A DNA stretch of 64,000 nt from Saccharomycopsis fibuligera x Saccharomycopsis cf. fibuligera (lineage: Eukaryota > Ascomycota > Saccharomycetes > Ascoideales > Saccharomycopsidaceae), in the NCBI GenBank assembly GCA_001936135.1, contig CP012812.1, forward strand, positions 1,364,001-1,428,000, given 5' to 3'. Positions 23,445-33,014 of the stretch are shown piece by piece (position 1 is the first letter of the stretch; each line of letters starts with the position of its first letter). The notes beneath the pieces are model-generated. The model made no database searches, was not told the origin of the DNA, and saw only the letters and a list, made by a program, of their open reading frames with translations. A program made the translations under genes and the position numbers.

Positions 23445-25484
23445 TCAATTAGTGCTACCATAGTTAGCAATCTCGTCATCATCATCGAGCAATGCACCTC
23501 CCTTTTGATCATTCTTCTTTCGTCCCACTTGGTTATGAACAAATATAACCAAAGCAAACCCAATGACCGCGGTTAATGAAGTCAACAATGAATTCACGGG
23601 AATTGGATTCATATTAAATGTAAAATGGGTCATGTTGTCTAACCCTGTTTGCACAAAATTGAATAACCCACTAATACAAATAATTGATCCATACACTGTT
23701 CCAAAAGTAGTAAAGCCAAACACTTTGGCGCAATAATCACTAACAGCGGTATAATAAAATGGTCTATAAACCACCATTAACATAATGCCAATATAATTGG
23801 CAATACTGTTTGGAATTATTCCCATTATGCCAATGGTTAAAGAAACCCCCAATAAGATACTTAGTACTGTGATAGTCTTGAAATTGTCTAACAAGATACC
23901 AATGAAAGGAATGGAAAGTAAGCCACCAATAGGCAATGCTAAATCAAAAAACTCATTGATGAGTTTAGCCTTTACTGGATCATTTAATAAGAATTCCTCC
24001 TGGGATCTGATTGTAGCAACAAAATAATTGATTCTTAGCATTTGAATCGAGGTGAATAGAGCCATCAAGATAAACCAAGTGCTGGAAATTTGTTGCTTGA
24101 CGGTGGCCCCGTGTAGTGCGCCAGCAATTCCTGATTCCTGTGCTATTTCATAGTCTGCTTTAGTTTGTTCAATTATGGATACGCTATCAGAAAGAACATT
24201 ACCAACAAGGGATTTACGATCTAAGGCATCATCAGTGGCAGCAGTAGGCTCAGTAACAACAGCTTCATTTGCATAAACACTATTGCGCAGCAAAGTTTTA
24301 GTAATGGCATTGTTGATGGTGTTATGAATATCGTTGATTTTGTTGTTGACTTTTGTGCTATGATAACTTTCACTATCATTATCATTTCCATTGATGTTGC
24401 CGTTACCATTTGCAGCGAGAAGTTGATTATCAGGATTCAAAGCAATATGATGGCCAACCAATGAAGATCTTCTGGAACTGAGAACTTTTTGATTAAACGA
24501 ATTAGATCTATTATGAGCATACTGGTCGGTCAAAATGCTTTGTGACGTACTATTCAATGACCTGGACAAATTTTCGTTAATAGAATTCAACAACCCAATA
24601 GAATCCGATTGACCTCTGTTGACTGCAATGGCAGTTGGCGCTGTGACTCTGGATGATGGCACCGGCAAGTAGTTATTAATTGACTCAGTTTCAGAGACTA
24701 TAGAATCAATCAATGCAGATTCAGGATCCTCCACTTCCAATTCTTGTTGCTGCTGCTGCAATTGAGCCACAGGAGTTTGGTATGTTTTCTTTGGCATAAT
24801 AATCAATTGACAAACCAAGATGAAAACCGGCACCACCATGTAAATAGTGAAAAACTTCTGCAATGACAAATTCAACTTGTCGCCCAAACTGGAAAAAAAC
24901 ACCAATCTATAAATCAAAAACAAAGCCGATGATGAGTCAAAAGCACCAGTCAATAACGCCAACACTAAGCCTGAATTTTGAGGGAAAGCATTAGCCAAAT
25001 GGAAACATGAAATAAACACGAATGGACCACCAAGTGCTAATGTGGAATATCCAATAAGATATGCGTCAAAGTGGTCTTTTAACCAATATGCGTTAGACAA
25101 AATCAATGAAGCTAGCCAAAGTAATCCAGAACCAATGATACCAGTGATACGAGGCCCATACTTGTCCAATATGGCTCCCACAAGCAATGAGGCAACATTA
25201 GTCACCACGGCGGCTAAAGTGAAGAGGAAGTTTAGGGATAAGTCTTGAGGTGAGCAGAGCTTTTTTTCAACTTGGACATTGCTGGTAGCATTGTTGAAGC
25301 TGGCGATTATGTTACTGTTACCGCTGAATAATTTGATACGCTGTTCACATTGTTCATGATAAACTCCTTGTGCAATAAGTACTGGTTTCAAAGCTGCAAA
25401 CCCAAACACTGGGCCAGCAGCAACGATACACCATATTAGAGCACAAGCAACTTGAACTACTTTGCGTTCCAGCTCAATTGACAT
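23445..25484 (-). CDS. FMP42: Major facilitator transporter Fmp42 (SLC43-like)
   Basis: Multipass transporter of the fungal Fmp42 family, related to SLC43 amino-acid transporters. 679 aa from the first ATG at 25484; the open frame continues nine codons up to a TTG only. About 12 hydrophobic segments are visible in two blocks of six, separated by a long hydrophilic loop (about residues 235-445) rich in Ser and Asn. Family blocks match S. cerevisiae Fmp42 as I remember it: FGFAALKPVLI followed by GVYHEQC, FVFISCFHLANAFPQ, LALLTGAFDSSSALFL and MLRINYFVATIRSQEEF. The S. cerevisiae protein is shorter (about 504 aa), the excess here lying mostly in the central loop. A consensus Gcn4 site lies about 190 bp upstream (25674-25680), fitting a role in amino-acid transport. 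Substrate is not shown by the sequence. Confidence 0.88.
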   Translation of the reverse strand: MSIELERKVVQVACALIWCIVAAGPVFGFAALKPVLIAQGVYHEQCEQRIKLFSGNSNIIASFNNATSNVQVEKKLCSPQDLSLNFLFTLAAVVTNVASLLVGAILDKYGPRITGIIGSGLLWLASLILSNAYWLKDHFDAYLIGYSTLALGGPFVFISCFHLANAFPQNSGLVLALLTGAFDSSSALFLIYRLVFFSSLGDKLNLSLQKFFTIYMVVPVFILVCQLIIMPKKTYQTPVAQLQQQQQELEVEDPESALIDSIVSETESINNYLPVPSSRVTAPTAIAVNRGQSDSIGLLNSINENLSRSLNSTSQSILTDQYAHNRSNSFNQKVLSSRRSSLVGHHIALNPDNQLLAANGNGNINGNDNDSESYHSTKVNNKINDIHNTINNAITKTLLRNSVYANEAVVTEPTAATDDALDRKSLVGNVLSDSVSIIEQTKADYEIAQESGIAGALHGATVKQQISSTWFILMALFTSIQMLRINYFVATIRSQEEFLLNDPVKAKLINEFFDLALPIGGLLSIPFIGILLDNFKTITVLSILLGVSLTIGIMGIIPNSIANYIGIMLMVVYRPFYYTAVSDYCAKVFGFTTFGTVYGSIICISGLFNFVQTGLDNMTHFTFNMNPIPVNSLLTSLTAVIGFALVIFVHNQVGRKKNDQKGGALLDDDDEIANYGSTN

Positions 25485-25835
25485 GACTTCTATTTCAATC
25501 TCCAATCTCAAAAAAAAAAAAAAAAAAAAAAGGTTGATGTGTGCGTTATTATTGTCTTCTTGATTATGGCAGGTGTGATGAGATTGCGATGAGCAAGAAA
25601 TGTTTTAGCTCAACACGACGGACAAAAAGAAGAAAAAAATGAACTAAATTGACAGATGCCGAGTGAGTCAGTCGAGGGTGTATTAACGTTTATTAAGTAG
25701 GGCGGAGGGAAGGGTCAGAGTAGGTCAGCCAGGAAACATAGAAGCTCATATAGCACTGTTAACAAAGAATTAAGGATAGGAAAGTCTATATATTTTATAC
25801 TACAGCGACTAAGTCATCGTTGCTCCATGCTTCGG

Positions 25836-25868
<33 letters not shown>

Positions 25869-26043
25869 GTCCTGCTGCTTTGTGTTTTGGTACTCGCTGC
25901 GCCGGAAGCTTTTTGACGTTTTTCTGTCTTTCAATCAAGAAAGATGAAAACTTTTTCCATTCAACTCCGGCGAACGCTAGTGCTACAGCTGGGATAGATA
26001 AGAGAAACTTTAATTACTTTGTTTATTGTACAACTCGCACACC
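25485..26043. promoter_or_regulatory. FMP42 promoter region
   Basis: 559 bp between FMP42 and the PRP28 stop. Contains A20 directly before the FMP42 start, a Gcn4-type TGAGTCA at 25674-25680, and T27 at 25842-25868. No gene is seen. Confidence 0.6.
25674..25680. promoter_or_regulatory. Gcn4-type site TGAGTCA upstream of FMP42
   Basis: Exact match to the Gcn4/AP-1 core TGA(G/C)TCA, about 190 bp before the FMP42 ATG. Its position and the transporter's predicted amino-acid substrate support function; binding is inference. Confidence 0.5.
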
Positions 26044-27972
26044 CTAATCATTGATGGCTCTGTACTGATTTAGCTTGGCAATCGCATATGGGTGTCTGCG
26101 AAGCTCGTCAGGGCACTTGCTCAACTCCGACTTGATAATCATCATTTTCAAATCGTACATCACATCCTTGTCATTTTCAGCATTAAGAAAAGTCACCGCA
26201 GTACCCAAATTCCCAGCTCTACCAGTTCTGCCAATTCTATGAATATAGTCCTCGATATGTTTGCTCATTTGATAATTTACCACTAACGACACATTAGGAA
26301 TATCAATCCCTCTACCGGCCAAATCCGTAGCTATTAATACTTGAAAGTTGCCATTTCTCAAATTTTTGATGGCGTATTCTCTTTGATCTTGGGATTTGGA
26401 ACCATGAATGATTACTGGCTTGTAGCGTGTGTTTGTTGAAATAAGCTCATGTAACATATCGCATGTCTTTTTGTAATTAACAAATATAATGATTGGTGGA
26501 GTGTATTGTCTTTGATGAGAAAGCAAGGCAAGAAGCTTCTTATTTTTAATCTCGTCACTATTGGTAAACTCAACTTTTTGGTCTACCGTGTCAGCTGCTT
26601 TTTCCGGATTACCAATAACAACCGTGCTTGGATTGGTTAAATAGTTCTTGGTTAGTTTTTCAATTGCTGGGGGCATCGTAGCGGTAAACATCATGGTAGT
26701 GTTTCTTCTGATCCCTAACGCTTTAGCAAAACGGTTATATGATGATGCACTACTATTTCCTTGTTTCTTTAAATTAGGCAATATTGACAAGATCTGATTC
26801 ACTTGTTTCTCAAACCCTAAATCAATCATTCTGTCAGCTTCATCCATAATAAGATAAAAACATTGATTCAATACCAAAATCTTACGGTCCAAGCAATCTA
26901 ATAATCTTCCCGGAGTAGCAATTAAAATCTCAATACCATCTTGTAAATCAAACGCATTAGTTTCCAACTGATGTCCACCATAAATTGCCGCTACTCTGAA
27001 TTTCAAAAATCTGGTAAATTTTGACACTTCGGTATGTATCTGTTGAGCTAATTCTCTAGTAGGTACCAATATAAGTGAATATGGCCCATCATTTTTCGTA
27101 GCGTTGGTCAATTTCGGCAACTTGAACAAATATGAAAGTAATGGAATAACAAAACTGAGAGTCTTACCAGACCCAGTCTCAGCAATACCCAATACATCCT
27201 TATTCTTCAACGCCACTGGAATGGCGGCTCTTTGGATTGGTGTTGGTTCATTATAGCGTAATTTTTGTAAAATAGTCAAGATCTCATCAGGGATGGCTGA
27301 TTCTTGCCAACTTCGAAGTGGGTTCTCGTGAATGGCACCTTTACTATTGATTTCAAAATCTTCCTTCAAAATTCTCCAATCTCTACTAGTCATTTCTGAT
27401 AGTTTTTTAGCAGACCAGTGCTTATCGTCCCAATTGAGCCTATCTGCGAGTGACTTTGGCACTAGTGAGCCATTATTATTATTGTTGTTGTTGTTGTTGC
27501 TCCCAGAACCATTCCCGGTGCCATTAACGGTGATTAACGGTTGATAGTCCAGAGAAGTATCTTCTTCGGTGCTCCATTCAAACGAAAACTTCAGTTTACC
27601 ACTTTTACTTGCTTTCTTGTTGCTATCTTTATCCCTGTTATTACTGCTGCTTCTCTTATTGAATTCACTTACTGATCTGTACTGGCTGCCGTTAGTTCCA
27701 TTAGCATTATACTCATCAGCATTGCGATATCCATGAGTATCATCTTCATCCTGCTCATTTTGTAGTTGCGCTAATTTTTTGGCTTTTTTCTGCTTTATTG
27801 CCTCCTCAAGTTCTTGCTTCCTCTTGAGTTCTTCTTCTTTAGCTTGCAACTCTTTCTGTTTGGCAAGTTTTTCGCGCTTGGATTTCTTCAAGAATTTGGG
27901 CTTGATGATTTTGAAAGCATCACTATCGTCGTTATTGTCATTAATAGTCTGTCTTTTCTGAGATTTATTCAT
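26044..27972 (-). CDS. PRP28: DEAD-box pre-mRNA splicing helicase Prp28
   Basis: ATP-dependent RNA helicase that displaces U1 from the 5' splice site so U6 can pair. 642 aa from the ATG at 27972 (MNKSQKRQ); seven more codons are open upstream but begin with TTG. An N-terminal charged, coiled-coil-like region (Lys/Glu/Gln-rich) with FKIIKPKFLKKSKREK is typical of Prp28. All DEAD-box motifs are present in order: Q motif (EPTPIQRAAIP), AETGSGKT, PTRELAQQ, ATPGRLLD, DEAD, TAT, IIFVNYKKT, ATDLAGRGIDIP and HRIGRTGRAG. The third motif reads TAT rather than SAT, as in other Prp28 proteins. It lies tail-to-head with CWC2 on the same strand. High confidence. Confidence 0.94.
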   Translation of the reverse strand: MNKSQKRQTINDNNDDSDAFKIIKPKFLKKSKREKLAKQKELQAKEEELKRKQELEEAIKQKKAKKLAQLQNEQDEDDTHGYRNADEYNANGTNGSQYRSVSEFNKRSSSNNRDKDSNKKASKSGKLKFSFEWSTEEDTSLDYQPLITVNGTGNGSGSNNNNNNNNNGSLVPKSLADRLNWDDKHWSAKKLSEMTSRDWRILKEDFEINSKGAIHENPLRSWQESAIPDEILTILQKLRYNEPTPIQRAAIPVALKNKDVLGIAETGSGKTLSFVIPLLSYLFKLPKLTNATKNDGPYSLILVPTRELAQQIHTEVSKFTRFLKFRVAAIYGGHQLETNAFDLQDGIEILIATPGRLLDCLDRKILVLNQCFYLIMDEADRMIDLGFEKQVNQILSILPNLKKQGNSSASSYNRFAKALGIRRNTTMMFTATMPPAIEKLTKNYLTNPSTVVIGNPEKAADTVDQKVEFTNSDEIKNKKLLALLSHQRQYTPPIIIFVNYKKTCDMLHELISTNTRYKPVIIHGSKSQDQREYAIKNLRNGNFQVLIATDLAGRGIDIPNVSLVVNYQMSKHIEDYIHRIGRTGRAGNLGTAVTFLNAENDKDVMYDLKMMIIKSELSKCPDELRRHPYAIAKLNQYRAIND

Positions 27973-28321
27973 ATTGTGGTAATATGATAACAAGAATTCA
28001 AGAAGTTGCAGTACTTACTTGGTTTGTGATGGTTCGCTGAGTGGCAAAGAGACAAATATGTTGCTTCAGCGCTTAGAAATAAAGATGAAAATAAAATCCA
28101 TCGGAGATGAGAAGAGAAAATGAAATGCAGGAAAAACCAAAAATCCAACAAAGCGGCCAACATTGACTGTCAATGCGAGTTGTATATTCTTACTAATTAC
28201 TACATGCTACTCTTGAAAAGATCAATATTAATACGAACGTACAATAAATAATTAGTCATACCAATTCAGTAAAAAGCAAAAATATACAATATAATACAAC
28301 GCAACGATAAAGCCTGCTCAA
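27973..28321. promoter_or_regulatory. PRP28 upstream region
   Basis: 349 bp between the CWC2 stop and the PRP28 start. A donor-like AAGTAAGT on the minus strand (28014-28021) hints at a possible leader intron, but I found no matching branch point before the ATG. Otherwise AT-rich without clear sites. Confidence 0.45.
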
Positions 28322-29380
28322 TCACTCATCATCATCATTATCATCATCGCTACTACTACTGGCGTATCCAGTAATCAATCCATTATCCTTCTTTTGAGCC
28401 GCTGATTTCAGTTTTTTGGCTAAGCTTTCACTTGGCTCGCTGACCGTAAGAGCCCTTTTCTTATTCGCATCCACCTGATTTGCCGTCCTCGTGTTATCGG
28501 CAGCAATACTTTTGACATTAGTATTTTCAATAGCTTTGATATTGCCACTCTCAATCGTCTTATTATTTATACCGTTGCTATTATAACTAGCCCTTTCATC
28601 CTGATTATCCAATAACTGCTTGATTGTATTCACCGCATCTCTTTGAAGCTGTCTCTGATTTCTGGCCTTTGCAGCAGGATTCGGATCCTCATTAGCCCAT
28701 CTAATGTTGAGCACCTCATCCTTAACTATCGACTGGTGTGCCATCGCTTCTTTAGCAAATTGTGCATTCCATTCATTTTCAAACGTAATAAAAGCACAGC
28801 TTTTCTCATGAATCACTCTTATTCTCTCCACTGTACCGAATTCTTTGAAATTCGCACTTAATAATTCTTCAATTGTTGTATTGTTAGGCACGCTCTCAAT
28901 GAGCAACTTACCTATATATAATGTCCTATTAGGTCTCAAAAAATTGCCCACGCCTCCCATATCTTCCCTATAATCGCTGAATTTGTCTCTTCCAAAACAA
29001 TCAGTAGTCATTGGAAACGCATCTTTTTCCAACTTGGGCAACCGGTGCAAATAGTCACAATCTTTACCCTTATGACAGCATCCTCGGGCAAAAAAAAGAC
29101 ATATAAAAGAGCCGGCAACTTTGTTAGCACGAGTATATCCAGAATCACGTTTGACATTAACGCGAAATGGTGACTTTTTTTGATACTTGTCCTTAGCGCC
29201 CCAGTTGTAAAACCAAATATTGAACACACTGCCAGATTGTTGTGGTTTGTCGTCCTCATCGAGCACTGAGGCATCAACTTGCACTCTGGCGGCAGGCTTC
29301 TTTTTTTTTTTTTTTTTTTCTACCACCTGGGCAGCGGTGTTCTGGTGCGGCACTACTTGATTACTTGCTTCTGTGCTCAT
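28322..29380 (-). CDS. CWC2: Spliceosome factor Cwc2 (CCCH zinc finger plus RRM)
   Basis: RNA-binding member of the Prp19-associated complex that contacts U6 snRNA at the catalytic core. 352 aa, close to the S. cerevisiae protein (339). After a Lys-rich N-terminus comes the Torus block FNIWFYNWG (about 53-61), a CCCH finger with likely ligands C94, C102, C108 and H112 (ICLFFARGCCHKGKDCDYLH), the linker DCFGRDKFSDYREDMGG, then an RRM from about residue 152 with RNP2 TLYIGKL and RNP1-like SCAFITFEN. The signature RWANEDPNPAA follows. The C-terminal tail is acidic, ending in a run of Asp and Glu. The start ATG at 29380 has no competitor. It sits upstream of PRP28 on the same strand. High confidence. 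Confidence 0.94.
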   Translation of the reverse strand: MSTEASNQVVPHQNTAAQVVEKKKKKKKPAARVQVDASVLDEDDKPQQSGSVFNIWFYNWGAKDKYQKKSPFRVNVKRDSGYTRANKVAGSFICLFFARGCCHKGKDCDYLHRLPKLEKDAFPMTTDCFGRDKFSDYREDMGGVGNFLRPNRTLYIGKLLIESVPNNTTIEELLSANFKEFGTVERIRVIHEKSCAFITFENEWNAQFAKEAMAHQSIVKDEVLNIRWANEDPNPAAKARNQRQLQRDAVNTIKQLLDNQDERASYNSNGINNKTIESGNIKAIENTNVKSIAADNTRTANQVDANKKRALTVSEPSESLAKKLKSAAQKKDNGLITGYASSSSDDDNDDDE

Positions 29381-30862
29381 TGGACTGTTTTGGCTTGTAC
29401 TGGCTGGAATGGTTTCTGGTATATGGTAGTTATGTCTCCATATATATATGGTAAATTAGTAGATCATCGCATAGGCAAATATTTTTTATTTTCAATTCAT
29501 AAGCGCTAAAATATTGGTCACATGATACGAATTTAAGTGTTATATGCGCAGCACGCTCAACATGCCTGAACACTTTAAATTTTGTTTATAGTAATCATTT
29601 AATGATACCCAAAAAAGATAGGTATCTAGCAGTTTTGAATTGTTTTCTCTAAATTTTTGATGAAAGGCAACTTTTCTCATAGTTCGTCAAGACATGACAA
29701 GTCAAGTCAAGTAGCTTTAATAAAAGACCCTACAGCAATTTTCAGGAAACTTTTACAATACTTACAAAAACCTGGGTTTTGTGGGTTGCCAAATTAGCCC
29801 CTGGTTTGATTCTTGTAATTAATATTGGCTTGAAAGCCAATTATTTGGCCCTAGCCTAAATTTTTCTTATAAATTTCTGATTCATTTAACAAATTTGTAA
29901 ACGTCATGTTAGCGAATGTTGTCAACTCTTTCCAGGAGGTCTTAAATCTCAGAAATGTTTTGAATGGCATTTATAATGGTTTGGCAGGCATGTTGATTGT
30001 TGAGGACAATATTGCTATATTTATCAATAGTGAAGCATTAAAGGATTGAATCGTATCTTTAAATAAATTTTATTTAAGGTAAGTGTAGTAAGGCTGATTG
30101 GTAGATCAAGCGATAATGTATTAACTACGTAAAACTAAATAGGAAAATAGCGACCACTTTTGATTAAATATTTAATTTTCAGGCATTTTCGTATTAGATT
30201 GAATAACAATATCTTTCTGAAAGGGAAGTTACAGTAGTGTTTTGAAAGAGAATTGGATGGTGCATTCCTGTACTTATATTTCATAGACTTATGTTACGGT
30301 AAGGCAAATATTAACACTAAATGGCATATCGATGCTCACAATTACAAACAGAATACCCCAAGCTATTCAACAAGACTCGAAAGCCGTTATAAAGTAAGTT
30401 TTAAATCAAAAGCGAAAAAATAGGTTAGCATACTTGAATCACTTTCTGAAGAATAGTAATTGTTAGTTGAGACTAGATAATCGTAGACACATAAAATTAT
30501 GTAGATTGTTACAAAGACCGTTTCAAATTTTGTAATGCTTAATAGCTTTTAAGCCTCTATAAATACTTTTAAAAAATAATTCGATCCATCTTGTTTCATC
30601 CATATTTGATGATCTTTGATATTTGTTGCGGTAGGTTATAGTTATATGTAACTTCATGCTCAAGGACGCAAGAATCACACAATCATTTTTTTTTTTTTTT
30701 TTTTTACTTTTCTCGCTGTCCAGAAAAAACAAGGAAAATTGATTCAGCAAGAGACTGTTGGTGTTGGTGGAGTTTGTTGAGTTTGTTCACGTAAAGCTCC
30801 CTTCCTCTGTGGCTCGATATCGTATCAATTGCGTCAATTAAATCAACAAAAAACATCACGAA
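29381..30862. promoter_or_regulatory. Divergent CWC2 / TSC13 intergenic region
   Basis: 1.5 kb without a supported gene. Contains a perfect 7-bp hairpin with TGAA loop at 29824-29841 (ATTGGCT / AGCCAAT) in an AT-rich context, and a T-run at about 30687-30705. It serves as promoter for both genes. The length would also allow a small non-coding RNA, for which I see no diagnostic motif. Confidence 0.5.
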
Positions 30863-31876
30863 ATGGTCAAGCTTGTGGTCAAACCTCGCTCCAGATCCCT
30901 TAAGGAGTTCAACTCTAACTACATTCCTTCAGAAACTTTGCTTTCCGACTTGATCAATACTATTGCTTCAAGAAACAATATCAGCGTGAATCGTTTAAGA
31001 TTGACATATTTGCAAGAATCAAGCACCAACGCTGATGATTCCCAAGCAAAATCAAAATCATCCAAAAGCGGTAGCAACAATAGACCAAAACATTTGGCCT
31101 TGAGCTTGGACAAGTCAATTGCTGCAAATGGCTTGCCTTCAGGTGAAGATGACCTCGTTACTTTGTACGTCAAGGATCTTGGACCCCAAATTTCCTGGAG
31201 AACCGTTTTCGTATTGGAATACTTGGGCCCGTTATTAATTCACCCATTGATCTATTTCCTTACTGGTAACTTTGAAAGTCACTCTACTACTCAAACCGTC
31301 AGTTTTGTTCTCGTGATGCTTCATTTCTTGAAACGTGAATATGAAACCATTTTTGTTCACAAATTTTCTCTTTCTACTATGCCATTATTCAATTTATTCA
31401 AAAATTCAAGTCACTATTGGTTGCTTTCTGGTTTCAATTTGGCATTCTTCATCTATAGCAAAAATGCTCTTCCGCAAGTTTTGGCTCAAACTACCGGGAT
31501 CAAACATTTCTTATTTTATACCACTAGTCATTCTGATTTGGTCAACAAGATCTTGATTGGAACCTGGGCATTTGCTGAAATTTCTAATTTTATCACTCAT
31601 TTGAATTTGGCTGGATTGCGTCAAAGCGGCAGCACCGAACGTAAAATTCCATTTGGTTATGGTTTTTCCCTCGTTAGTTTCCCAAACTACTTTTTTGAAA
31701 GTCTTTCTTGGTTGATCTTTGCTCTTATTAATAATAACCCTCTTTCTTATTTGTTTTTGTTTGTTGGAAGTTTGCAAATGATGGTTTGGGCTCAAAAGAA
31801 ACATAAGAGATATCTCAAGGAATTTGGTGAAAAGTATCCAAAAAACAGAAAAATTTACATTCCATTTATCTTTTAA
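30863..31876 (+). CDS. TSC13: Very-long-chain enoyl-CoA reductase Tsc13
   Basis: ER enzyme for the last step of each fatty-acid elongation cycle, reducing trans-2-enoyl-CoA with NADPH to supply C26 acyl chains for sphingolipids. 337 aa against about 310 in S. cerevisiae; the excess is a Ser/Lys insert near residues 52-75. The N-terminal 100 residues are ubiquitin-like. From about residue 110 several membrane segments form the steroid 5-alpha-reductase-type domain. Likely catalytic residues are K167 (in ETIFVHKFS) and Y276 (in VSFPNYFFE). The protein ends in IYIPFIF after a Lys-rich stretch (KKHKRYLKEFGEKYPKNRK). The start is the first ATG. Convergent with the SXM1-like gene. High confidence. 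Confidence 0.93.
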   Translation: MVKLVVKPRSRSLKEFNSNYIPSETLLSDLINTIASRNNISVNRLRLTYLQESSTNADDSQAKSKSSKSGSNNRPKHLALSLDKSIAANGLPSGEDDLVTLYVKDLGPQISWRTVFVLEYLGPLLIHPLIYFLTGNFESHSTTQTVSFVLVMLHFLKREYETIFVHKFSLSTMPLFNLFKNSSHYWLLSGFNLAFFIYSKNALPQVLAQTTGIKHFLFYTTSHSDLVNKILIGTWAFAEISNFITHLNLAGLRQSGSTERKIPFGYGFSLVSFPNYFFESLSWLIFALINNNPLSYLFLFVGSLQMMVWAQKKHKRYLKEFGEKYPKNRKIYIPFIF

Positions 31877-33014
31877 GTGTGTGAGAATATACTTGTATAG
31901 TATGAGATCTCTAGCTAGTCGATAAAGCTAGTGATAGTAATTAATTAGCTAACTAATTAGTTAATGATTCGTACGTGCTGTGTTGTGTTGTGTTATGTTT
32001 CAATCTACATTTTATTTCAATTGTAGACTCTATAACTGTGGCTGCCCAACTTCCTTGGAGCAACGTAGATGCTATTATCTATTGCAATATTGCAAATCAT
32101 GAAAAGTTGAACAAGAGCACCGCATGCACTACCAGACAAAATACCAAAGTGAAATGCTTTACCTAGCCTAACTACTTAGCAAAACATCAGCATTAGCATC
32201 AGCATTAAAGTCAACAACAAAGTCAAAGTCAAAAAAATTTGACGCTAATTGCATCAAATCTTTTTTTTTTTTTTCTTTCTTGAAATATATATATCACAGT
32301 ATAGATCCCATGCTATAAATCATAAAAAAAAAAGAAAAAGGTAAAACAAGGACCATCTACCGACATAAAAATTTTCAACATTTGAAGAATACTCTTACCC
32401 AGATTATTTACATTACATCATCCATCTTGATCGTTCTTACAAAATTTTTTAATAACAGCAATTGAAAACTAAAAACTACACCTTTTATAATTATAATCAA
32501 CCAAAGTAACTGCTATCTGTTAGTTGATGTTAACGTCTTCAAATTTACTACTTCGCTTGGATTAAAGTGAGCGATCGCAATGCTTTCATTATTAATACAA
32601 ACATCATCATAATCGCGCAGGGAAATGGCAAAGTAACAACTCCGGACATTAACTGCCAACGCAAACCTATTTATCTACTTTTTTCTTCTTGTAAAAATCA
32701 TCAAAAAGAAAAATTGAATAAAACATAAGAACAAAACAAAACAAATAGATAATTTGATTTTAAATAAATATATACATTTTTAGTTGAGGGAAAGATGATA
32801 AACTAAACAAAAAGAAAAAAGGAAGCCAGAACCAAAACTATGATGAAAGAAAACATTAAGAGCGTATAAATAGATTAACAGAGAGAACTAATGGATGAAG
32901 AACGTTGCGTTGAACAGTAAACATTGAGCATTACGGAAGCAGAGAGAATGGGAAAAAAACGGGAAAAACGGAAAAAACAGAAGCAAAAAAAAAATGGAAG
33001 CAAAATGACACGCT
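31877..33014. other. Convergent intergenic region TSC13 / SXM1-like
   Basis: 1.1 kb between gene ends. Shows AT-rich alternating tetranucleotides (TAATTAGCTAAC and similar, 31938-31966), a T-run at 32262-32274, and a Lys-codon-like purine-rich block at 32945-32998. No gene is supported; reading frames present are short. Confidence 0.55.

Noticed and set aside
27969-28163. Leader intron or N-terminal extension of PRP28 from a GTAAGT on the minus strand
   Set aside because: No branch point or acceptor before the ATG, and the extension is hydrophobic and foreign to the family.
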